This document shows positions 10,353 to 21,338 of a DNA stretch of 64,000 nt, in pieces. A program made the translations under genes and the position numbers. Position 1 is the first letter of the stretch. Every line of letters begins with the position of its first letter. The notes below the pieces were generated by a model. The model searched no databases. It had not been told where the DNA came from and was given only the letters and a program-made list of their open reading frames with translations. Where the stretch lies: assembly GCA_900312665.1 (NCBI GenBank), contig ONZQ02000006.1:248001-312000 (forward strand), given 5' to 3'. This DNA comes from Cephalotrichum gorgonifer. Its lineage: Eukaryota > Ascomycota > Sordariomycetes > Microascales > Microascaceae.

Positions 10353-13300
10353 GGTCAAGGTTGCTGAGGATATGCAATAGGCGGCCCGGGGTATGGCGAT
10401 GCACCCGACTTCATCACTCGGGTCGAGACTACCTTGTTCTGGGACACTTGAGTGTTTGATACTGACCCGGGGTATCGTCGTAGCGGCAGTGATGCCAGCG
10501 GGGCCCCGGGGGGTAGCTGAGAGATCTGTGTAACCGATCGCAAGCCCGACTCTGCTCGTAATGGTACGTACTCGTCCTCTCTGAAGGATGGGGAATCGCT
10601 GGCCGAGTTTCCGACGAGGGGGCCCTGGCAGACGCGCCGGTCGGAGGTGTTGGGATAAGCAACGGGAGATTGCTATAAGGCGACGAGGAACGGCTTGTCA
10701 AGCATTGACCCACAGCGGGTGCAGTGCAGTCCAGGGAAGCTGCACGAGGATAATCCGAGAGCAACCTCTACGAGTACGTATGCCGCAGAGCGTACAGCGT
10801 ACGACGTACTACGTAGGTGGCGAAGTCAATTGGAAGTGAACGATCAAGGTGGCGAGCGTTTAACAGATTGCTAACAGAAAGAGGGATGAGCGGTTTATCA
10901 TAGCGCGTGCACAGGGTCGAAGGAATGCAAGAGAGCTCTCAAAAACAGCGATGCCATGATGGTGACGCGAGTTCGGCGGATTGTGGGCGTGAATCTTTCA
11001 GAGACCATCTGGCCAATGATGTCGGTGGTATGATGAGTTGTGGGCCGTCTCATACGAGTTCTGCAACATCATACTACCACGAGGTAGTACTCTTATCGTA
11101 CTGATATATTCTTACTCATATCGCCGCTCGTAGTAACTTGCGGAGTAATCATACTAGGCTGGCCGCTAGACAAGTTAGGGCAAGGGCGACTCCATACTTG
11201 CGACTCCGTAGTTGCCTCACTTGTATCCCACTTGTAAACTCAACTAGCGGGAAATGGACACACAGGGCATATGCCGCGGACCAGATTTGGCTATGACCAT
11301 GTCGTCCTGTGTAGTCTGGCGTCGTCCCTCACAGCAGATACGCCTTCCGAGGTAATATTAGAGAATGCATGTGCCCGAGATTTTATCCGAAGGAAACCTT
11401 ACTGCCGCCCGCGGAAGAATCAATGAGTTTGGTTCGCAATCACCATGTACAGCAAAAAATATTCCGAGCTAAACGCGGGCAGGAGCCATGGGTGTGTCTC
11501 GGAGATGTGGCCATGATGGAGATCGATCACCAAGTCCGTTAACCTAACAGGTCAAATTTCCGCCGACTGCGCCTTGCGGTCGGCAATACCATTTAGTGCC
11601 ACGAATAACATCATGCAAGTATTACTCGTGCTCATAGCTTGAGGTCCCCACATCTCTCTTTTCATGGTTCTGCGTATCCGAATTTTCTCGGGTGCGTGCT
11701 CCATGTTATTACTAGTATACCTATAGCTCCATCGGGTACGATACTCCGACGTACCTTCCGCGCATTGGAGTTTTGCCCCATGGGTCGGTGAGCTCTTTGT
11801 CCAAAATGGGAAAGAACGGGCGGCCCTCCATTCGACGGCCGGCGGTCGCCGCTTCCGAACATCCCGGTCTGCCTCGGGGCTGGGGTAATGGACTAGACCT
11901 TCCGAATTTGTCCGGGATGCTCTATGTCGTACTTGGATGAGTGTCAGTATGGATTGAGACGAAATCATACTTGTAGGCCGTTTCATTAGGTTGCATGGCA
12001 TTCCGCCATGTGAAAATATTATGCGGGTGATTCATATGGGATGTACGATGGCATCGCCGAGGATCATAAATGTCCGCATTGGTACTAACCGGAGAAAAAA
12101 AACGCGGGTGATATTCGCGGAGGGACCCCGGCCGGCGACCAATTGCTATCGCCTCCAACCCCTGGCGGCCGTCATTGACGTAACGCCCGGACGAGCATCT
12201 ATGACGGACGAGTACAAGTGGAGCCTCGCAGGCGACTACATGGCGTCGGCATATCGCCGTCTGTGGAGGGAAGGCTGTCAATGCTAATTAGCACAACGCC
12301 GGCGAAATTATCTTTTTACGGAATAGAGATTCCCCGCCGACGCGCCAAGGTAGTAATCCCATGGAGTTGGATTCCGTCCAGTTTGCGGTCAGGGCTGGGA
12401 AGGAACGCCCGGGTCCACACTTACTCCGTATTCCGCAGAAATGGGAATGCCCTGGAGAGAGCCCCGTAGTTAATACTTTGTCCTTGTATTACCGTATAAG
12501 TGCTGCGGGATCTGCGGCATGGGAGTGGACGGAGTGTGCAAGACCCGTTCCAAGGATGTTGTCTTGCGCCGACGAATCAGGTATACAGGCATCCATCTGG
12601 TTCGGGACGGGCCAGGGAAGCCTGGCCAGTGTTCCAGAAGGCGCACCATATTCCGGCCACAAGCACGAGTGCGGCAGACCGGTGCATTCCCAATACTCTG
12701 TCTTCATGACATTGAATACCTATTGGACTCGTATGTATGCGCAGCTTCGGCTGGTTCGGGTGGAACATCACTCCACGTGTGGGGGGCTGCATTGTGACTG
12801 ACGAGGAACACCGGCGAGGGGAGCTACGGACCGCACTCCCGCTACTTCCTGGGCTAGTCCCATCCTCGCGGGGTATCCCCGCCCCACACACACACAATGC
12901 CACCTTGGAGCTGGGGAAGCAGGGGAGGGGGCGGGCTACTCGTACTACATACCACCGACGAACTCGTACCTGTACTAATATACTTCAAGCCCATATCCCC
13001 CATCAACGCTGTGGGATGGTCCGCCCGGCTTAAAGCCGCGCCATGTGGGCAAAAACAGGGCGGGAGAAAGGAAGACGAAGGAGGAAAGAAGGGCAAATTT
13101 AAATTGATTGGAAGCTGAGGATGGGTATTATTCAACGAAAAGGCATGATTTCGCAACTCGGAGAAATCGCCACCGATACAGGGCGCGGAACGTTTGTATG
13201 CTTTGGCGAGCCGGGCTACGGCGGGAGAAGAAAAGAAAGATGGAAATCGAGAAGAGGGAAAAGATACTTCCCGGGGTATCGGACCAACGGGTATCGGGCA

Positions 13301-16300
13301 GCGGGGCCAAAGTAATTCCTCGCCACAGGGGAATCGAAGGTAGAGAAGCCCACACACAAGGGCGTGTGTTCTCGACTTGGCTTTCTCACCACGATGCTAT
13401 CGAGACACGCACCTCGAGTCGCTCGATATCAACGATACCGCAGGGTTCACTATCCAGAGCCTTTTTCTCTTCTTCTCCATAAAATCCACGTTAGAGCGGT
13501 CCCAGATCCACGTTTTACCAAGGCGGACTACTTGGCGCCAGTGGGTCTGACAGGGTTCTGGTGCATAGTGTTCCTCAAATACTTGACCGATTTGTCCATG
13601 TACATGCATGGGTCCACTGTGACGATGAGAGTTGTTTGGTTCAAACCAATTAACTCTAGCCTCAAGGTTCAGGATCTTGGTAGTCGGCACCCCTACAAAG
13701 TACTTCCCTCATTCCGTCCTTGTCTTGCACTTCACTGGCCCCATTGTAAGTGCTGCCGTCAAGATCAAACTAGGCTAGAAGGGGAATACTTCGTGACATA
13801 TATCATCGAGTACGAATGCAACTGAACCTGCCTATTCTCACCGATAGTCCTGTGGTGACCATGTAGCCTGTTTTCGTGTGGCTTGATCTGCCAGGTGGCC
13901 CTTCCACACCCTGTGCTTGGTCCATGAGCTTCGGGGAATTCTTCCCCAAGATCTCCCGTTCTGCACCAAGCGGATGGGGGGAAGGAAAAGAGGGGGGGGA
14001 GGGGGGCAAACTAGCGGGACTGGATCGGCTTCCAACCACCATCACGGAATAATCTCCATAAGTGGCCTGTTGCACGAGTCCTACGAGTAACTACTGCCCT
14101 GGTGCATTGAGAAAGTCCCTGACACTTGTCAAATACGCCAGGCACGATCCGTCCAATCCATCTAGGTTCCAGTACATTAACGAGGCAACCTATAAGTCCC
14201 GCGGCTATCACTCGACGCATGACATGGACCGGGCTGGAATTGAAGGTCAATATCATTTCCATACGAGGGCTGGCACGTGGGGAATATACCTTTTTGAGAA
14301 ATCCCAGGAGGCTCAACTTCCAAGGCGGCTTCCCTGAGCCATGAATGCGGGTACGTACCCCTGACACGGATGGCTAATCGGAACTCCTACCCGTGTCCAC
14401 GGTACTTGTCTAGATGACTAAGCACATCTGACCGTCAGGGGTTTGGTCGTCGCTGATGCGGACCGTCCTTACCGATATGCCTATTTCTCAGAGATTAGAA
14501 AGCCCGCTCTTGTGTGGCGGAAAAGTCAAGTGACACCAACTCGAGACTCTCTCAACTATCCACATTCCCCACATCCCACGCCTCCAATTATGAATATCGG
14601 CGGCTCTCCGGTATTCCTCCCTCTTCGCGTGGATATTATCTCGTCACAGCTATCTTCTCCCCCCTGATCCCCGAGTGATCTTTCATTTTGACGACCCTCT
14701 CTTCCAAACAGAGGACCCGCTTTATCGGTACAAGTACTACGAGTACTCGTACTTATGGTGTCAGGATAACGGGTTCCCGAAGCCGCTCGCCGTCTCCGGT
14801 TTGGGTTGGGGGAAGGGGGGGCGGGTACGTACCTGTGCTCATCCTTGCTCCCGGAATGTCCGTTCCTGGTGGGCTTTTCGGGAAATGCTACGTCCACGCC
14901 CCTCCTCCACCTTGCTGGCGATGCACACTGTTCGCCCCGAAGGGACCTCTCCAATTAAAGTTGCCTCGTGGCTGCATCATCGCGGACGGGGGCTAGACTC
15001 ATTTACTCTAGGGTGCCAAGTATTATTTCTTCCTCGACGAGGTACGGAAGGTGCACTCTCGGCCCAGGGCAAAGGCCTAAACACACCCTGCTTGCCTCAC
15101 TTCCGCTTCTCGCGCGAGCCCCGAGTGGGAACTGTCTGCCCGATAATCTTGTTTCACGCCCCTCCCACTCCCCCAAAGCTTCCTTCGAGTACCTCTACTG
15201 TACTCGTTCACGGAGAAGCAAGCACCTTGCCCTGGGCCCCGCTACTCCGTCTCTCCGGGCACATCTGCAACTGCGGACAAGTCTCTTAGTCGCTCATCAA
15301 ACCTGGTGGCCAGAACCCTAATGGTCCACGTATGAGGATGCTTCTTCCTTCGCACACTATCTGCATATCTACAAATGCTTCAACGGAAAATCTAAAATTT
15401 CCGGACGTTGTCAATGCCCCTGTCCCCAAGCTCGGCAATGTCCTCATCTCCAGAAGTCGGAGTGACGACACTTTACTCCACTTTGTTACCACGCGATTCG
15501 TACGAGGATACTAAAGCCGTCTACGAGTACGTCGTAACCCCCCCCCTTTTTCTCCCTTTTCCACACCCCCCCTTTTCTCGCCCCCGCCCCGGCTTCTCCC
15601 CCCACAACGCACTATGTAATAATCTACACCGCACACCACAGGCGTCCGTTTGGGTTGTGTTTCCCGAAGCCAATGGCCCGTGGCCGGTCCGGTTGTCATG
15701 CTGAGGGCACGAACCACGCTGACCCCTAATACTTGTACTCGTACTCGAGTATTCGGGACTAGACAGGGCAAACTGCAACCGACAAGACGGAAGCAATATT
15801 ACCTCTTTTCAGTTTATTGCTCCATACACACTCACGACCGTTACACTAATCCGTATGAGACGGACGGATCCCTTCTGTACACTACATCAATACAAGTACG
15901 TCCCCCCGTACCTAGCTACATACCTCCTCGTAGCTCGGTATTAGTTAAAGTATTTAAGGGTCTACCCATGCCGCATCCGCGTCGAACCTGCCTTGGATCC
16001 GGTGGAAACACTCCGTACTAGTACAGTGGCCGGACCTAGTTAGCCCACTTCAGCCATCAGCCAGGGTCCCCAAAAGGTACTCCAGTATTATTCCCCTCCA
16101 TTTCTCGCCCATACCTACATATCTCCAGTCCACTTGCCATCCTCTCTTCCTCGTCCAGGCACACGCGCAGGTCCAACTACACCCTACCCCCATTCAAACC
16201 CTTTTGTCTCAAATTATCTACCTCCTATCCATACCTGGGCCCGGGTCAGAGTCCGACAAGAACACAAAATCTTCATTTATGGGTAAATATCGGGAGCACC

Positions 16301-16739
16301 ACTGATACCTGTCCTACTCGAGTCTATCCCGAGCCTGTATAAGGCTTATATAGATTACACCCACTCTTCCGTATATCCCGTTATCCCACTTTCACCGTCC
16401 CCAGATCAGCGCCCGTTTCCGTTTCAGTTATCCTAGCCTCGGGTGGATTATATTTAAGACCACGGGAGTCGAGCTGCCGATCAAGAGCTTCGGGACCTTG
16501 GTGTCTTGTCTTATCATCCGCGTAAACGCTTCGCCGTCTTCGGTTCTTTTCATCCCATCTCAACACCCGGAAGCTTCCAACTACACGATCATAACACCAC
16601 TTATACCCCCATCACTCCTACGGCCAAACGCATCCTCCCTTTGCGCCTACTTCTAGATACGAAGCCGACCTCTCTATTTCTTCACCGATCTTTATAACCG
16701 CTCGTTTTAACCAGGCTCCTTTTTCTACGTCATTCCAAG
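10353..16739. other. Gene-poor region, right part
   Basis: About 6.4 kb with no supportable gene. Short overlapping frames occur on both strands without codon bias or family likeness. The stretch is rich in TpA and in short palindrome-like words such as TACTCGTA and TACTTGTA (for example 11060-11110, 14725-14760 and 15729-15750). The last few hundred bases are pyrimidine-rich and should hold the promoter and leader of the beta-glucosidase gene. A decayed repeat or an unrecognised non-coding transcript cannot be excluded. Confidence 0.55.
14725..14757. repeat. Near-palindrome built of TACTCGTA-type words
   Basis: The stretch contains CTACGAGTACTCGTAC, which reads almost the same on both strands, flanked by AAGTA and ACTTA arms. 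Related words recur in the non-coding parts of the window. Function unknown. Confidence 0.5.
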
Positions 16740-19700
16740 ATGGCTTCTCTAGACACTCGTTCCGAGGCCCACGAGGTGGAGTCCAGCATGTCCCCCGTGG
16801 GTAGCGAAGCGGCCAACTCGACGCCCAACACCGAGTTCTCCGCTCCCTGCAGCCCCCAGCAGAAGTCCCAGATCCTCAAGGACACTAGGCTTTCCGCCCG
16901 GAAAAAGCTTGCTCAGCTGACCCTAGAGGAGAAGGTATGTTAGACCACAGTGTACCACTTGCCCCTTAAATAGGAGATCTACTAACGCCAACCGGGGGGA
17001 AAGGTATCCCTTCTCACCGCTGCCGATTTCTGGAGGACGAAGGCGATTCCCGAGAAGAAAATCCCAGCAATAAAGACCTCGGACGGGCCCAACGGTGCTC
17101 GAGGCGGTATCTTCGTCGGCGGCACCAAGGTGAGCAACGAGCCCACCCTCGTGCAGATGAACGAAACCCACCACCATCCTCATCTCACTAATACCCCGAC
17201 CACAGGCTGCTCTCTTCCCCTGCGGCATCTCCCTGGCAGCAACATGGAACAAGGCACTGCTCCGTGAGGTGGGCCAGCACCTCGCCAGTGAAACAAAGGC
17301 GAGGTCCGCCAACATGCTTCTCGCACCCACCGTCTGCATGCACCGCCACCCTCTAGGAGGTCGGAATTTCGAGTCATTTTCGGAGGATCCCTTCCTCACC
17401 GGGAAGCTGGCCGCCCAATACGTCCGCGGCTTGCAGGAGAACGGGGTTGCCGCAACTATCAAGCGTTAGTTGTTTCAATATTCAGAGCCCAGGATAACTT
17501 CTCTCAACTAACCAATGTGCAGACTTTGTCGGCAACGAGCAGGAAACCCACAGGGTGACGATAGACACCGTGGTAGCCGAGAGACCGCTTCGCGAGTTAT
17601 ACCTCCGCCCGTTCGAAATCGCGATCCGTGAGGCCAACCCTTGGGCGATCATGTCCTCGTACAATCTCGTCAACGGCGTCCACGCCGATATGAACGACCA
17701 CACCTTGAAGGATATTCTTAGGGGAGAATGGGGTTATGACGGGTAAGTGAGATGGTCTCGCGCCCCAATGTTCAAAATGTGCTCAGACGGCTTACTTACT
17801 CTCCTCTTTAGAGCCGTTGTATCGGATTGGGGTGGCATAAACTCAACGGTCGAGGCTCTCAAGGCCGGGTGCGATATCGAGTTCCCTTTCTCCACGAAGT
17901 GGCGGTTTGAGAAGCTTATCGAAGCTCTTAACAAGGGGCAGATCACCCAGGAGGACATCGACCGGGCCGCCGAGAACACACTCACCCTGGTCGAGCGGCT
18001 CAAGGGGGACGACATGTCCAAGGAGGAGCCGGAACGCGAGGACAACCGCCCGGAGACACGCAAACTCATCCGCGATGCCGGGGGCGAGGGCCTCACGCTT
18101 CTCAAGAACGTCGGCGACGTTCTGCCCCTCTGCCCTAACACCACCAACGTTGCCGTCATCGGACCCAACGCGAACCGGGCGATTGCTGGTGGAGGTGGAA
18201 GTGCCAGCCTGAACCCGTACTACAACACTATCCCTCTGGATAGCATCAAGAAGGCATCGAACAAGGAGGTAGTCTTCGCCCAGGGGTGCCACATCCACAA
18301 GTGGCTACCTGTCGCCTCGCCGTTCTGCACGGAGAAGTCGGGCCTCCCAGGCGTAAATATCGACTGGTTCCGAGGAGACAAGTTCCAGGGCGACCCGGTG
18401 GTAACGCAGCGGAGGACTAACACCGATCTGTTCCTCTGGGACTCGGCTCCTCTAAGTCAGGTCGGCCCCGAGTGGTCGGCCAACGTCACGACCTACCTCA
18501 CCACGACAACAACGGGAAGGCACACCATCAGCTTCATGAGTGTCGGGCCCGGCCGGCTGTACGTCAATGGTAAATTGGAGATGGACCTGTGGGACTGGAC
18601 TGAGGAAGGCGAGGCCATGTTTGACGGCTCCATCGACTACCTGGTACCGGTGGACATGGAGGCCGGTAAGCCTGTCGAGCTGAAGGTGGAGCTGACGAAC
18701 GAGCTCCGACCGATCGCCAAGCAGAAGCAGTTCAACGCCACGCACAAGTACGGCGGGTGCCGCATCGGCTTCAAAGAGGAGGACAGGGTGGACTACATCC
18801 AGGAGGCCGTCGAGGCTGCCAAGGCTGCTGATGTCGCCGTCGTCATCGTCGGGCTTGATGCCGAGTGGGAGTCTGAGGGTTATGACCGACAGACGATGGA
18901 CCTCCCCTCCGATCAGGACAAGCTGATCGAGGCTGTCGTTGCTGCTAACCCGAAGACTGTCGTGGTCAACCAGTCCGGAACCCCGGTCGCGATGCCGTGG
19001 GTAGACCGGGTGCCGGCTATCATCCAGGGCTGGTACCAGGGGCAGGAAGCAGGGAATGCCCTGGCCGACGTCCTCTTCGGTGCCGTCAACCCCAGCGGCA
19101 AGCTGCCGGTGAGTTTCTTCCCATCTCAGTAAACCTACAAGATTTACGGAGGACCGCGAGATTAACTTGTGATTGAATAGTGCACCTTCCCCCAACGGAT
19201 CGAGGATACCCCGGCCTACAACACCTGGCCCGGCGAGAACCTGAAGGTCGTGTACGGAGAGGGCATCTTCATCGGTTACCGCCACTACGAGCGATGCAAG
19301 ATCGCCCCCCTGTTCCCCTTCGGACACGGCCTCTCGTATACGAAGTTCGAGTACGGCCGACCCGAGCTCCTGCAGCGGAGCCTCACGGCCGACGGCACCA
19401 TCGACATCGTCATGGGGATCAGCAACATCGGCTCCGTCGACGGGTCCGAGATTATCCAGGTCTACGTCAACGACGAGAAGTCGAGACTCCCGCGACCAGA
19501 GAAGGAGCTAGTTGCCTTCGAGAAAGTCTTCCTCCCCGCGGGGGAGACCCGCCACATCAAGCTGAGCTTGGACAAATACGCCGTTGGATACTACGATACC
19601 TCCATAAATTCGTGGATCGCCGAGGAAGGCACCTTCCGGGTCCTCATCGGTGCCTCTTCTGCTGACATTCGGTGAGTTGTCGTCTAATCTGCCCCTCTTC

Positions 19701-19806
19701 TCACAAGCAAGCACCCTTCCTTCGATCTCCTGCGTACTAACACACATCGGAATCCAGGCACACGTCCACCTTCGAAGTCAAGGAGTCCTTCACTTGGCTA
19801 TTCTAG
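16740..19806 (+). CDS. GH3 beta-glucosidase with PA14 domain, intracellular type
   Basis: Hydrolyses terminal beta-D-glucosyl residues of cellobiose, other beta-glucosides or plant glycosides. Seven exons: 16740-16934, 17004-17129, 17206-17464, 17523-17742, 17812-19108, 19181-19671 and 19758-19806, giving 878 aa. The GH3 N-terminal barrel has TSDGPNGARG, GGRNFESFSEDP and KHFVGNEQE (about 193). The catalytic nucleophile is D272 in VVSDWGG. The GH3 C-terminal domain starts with EGLTLLKN and is interrupted by a PA14 domain at about 448-600. It resumes with VVIVGLDAEWESEGYDR and ends in a fibronectin III-like domain after FPFGHGLSYT. The N-terminus (residues 1-60) is polar, with no signal peptide, so the enzyme is expected to act in the cytosol, like the related fungal intracellular BGLs. 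Every intron is short and every junction restores a family motif. Sugar specificity is not visible. The short last exon, ending FTWLF, is supported by phase only. Confidence 0.93.
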
Positions 19807-21338
19807 GACATAGATCCAGAATGACCTATCCGACTTTATCTCTCTCATGAATCATCCGCTGCGTCTTTACTTCTCTGCTGCCACTTTTTTTTCTTTCTCT
19901 TCACTGTTCTTACTTCACCATCAACCCTTGATCCCCATTACGAATAGACGAAAGGGCACTTATTTCTATTGCATTTACAATATATTCACTTCATATCTTA
20001 CCACACTTTACAACTAACTGGTTATGTGTGTCGTCTGACTTTTCCTGATTAAGAATCGGGAGTTCCCCGTACACCACTGGTCCCTCCGTTCGCTTCAGTC
20101 AATGTATCCACCGGGCAAACCGGGTAGCGGTAGTAGTCACATGGCTCCACCGAATTCTAAATATGGCAAAGGAGACGCATGAGGACCAAGCTTTACCGGT
20201 CTGTATACCGCCTTTCCATCCATGATTGCGTGGTACTGGACTCGAGATCACAATTTGGGATCGAAGTTCGTACGGGGCATCAGGCGTAACACGCATGGGG
20301 AGGTAAGTATTCGTAATCGTAGATATGAATGAGGACATGCTATGGGCTCCGTTCTTTCCGCCATTATTGAGATATTGGGGATGGTGCTGATTCCCCCCGC
20401 TCATCGGGTAGTAGTAATTCGTTGTCGGAACCAGACATGGGGCGAGGTATGCCGGATCCGCCCTCTGCAACGCTGGAAATTACTCCACATTGGATACGTG
20501 GGGGCGGATATCTGTACTCGTACTCATAGGAGGGATTCATTTTGCGCGAAGACAATCACCCCAATCGACGGGTGGGAGCAAAATGCGAACCTCGGTATCG
20601 ATGGAGCGGTGTAAGACGAATCGCACCTTCAACCCACCGTATCCCCGTAGTTGAATGTGCCCCGTGGCTGTAACCTGTCATGTAGTCATCGTACTTGCTG
20701 GGTATACGAGTATTCCACGGCCGTTTGCCATTGGGAGGGTCACGACAGGTCATACCCAATCACCGGCGGCCCGAGGGAAGCGACCGAGATGTGTATCGGA
20801 GGTAAGTATTGAAGCTTACGACAAGCTTCGTGAGTACGGAAGCATGGGTCCCCCTTGTGTCTGTCTCCGATAGGAATGGTCATATTATAATATGAGCATC
20901 GCCGTTTGTAGACGGCGAGTTCGCTCAGTTGGGGGGAGGGTGTTTAGATTAGAGAGGTTAGTGTGCCGGTGCTTGCAGGATAATACGGCCGCATGGAGGG
21001 GGTGTAAGAGCAACTCTGGTGGGGTGTGCGGTAAGACAGGGCGGACCCTGTCAAGCGGTCGGGATGTCATTTGGGGATGATGGGTTGTCGGGCCGGGAAC
21101 AGTTTTGCGGGGTGTGAGGATTGTTATGCCACAACTCGTCATTGTGCATTATTATTGTGGAGCTTATATTCCATGAGTTATGCAGAGCTGGTTCAGCCGA
21201 GGTTCAACCTCGATTAGTCACTAGTGATTCTTCACTACACAAGGGAGGCAAACGCTTGGAAATATCAAACTTTCAAGTTTTGCCTGGAGGTTTTTCGGGT
21301 TATATGACTTTATAATATTTCGCCATATACGTATCACC
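19807..21338. other. Intergenic region
   Basis: Tandem gap between the beta-glucosidase 3' end and the URI-like gene. The first 200 bases are T-rich and probably 3' UTR. The remainder has TACTCGTA-like words (20516-20523, 20704-20711) but no gene. The promoter of the next gene must lie in the last few hundred bases. Confidence 0.55.

Noticed and set aside
13364..13825. 153-codon plus-strand frame in the gene desert
   Set aside because: Random-looking composition with overlapping frames on both strands; no domain.
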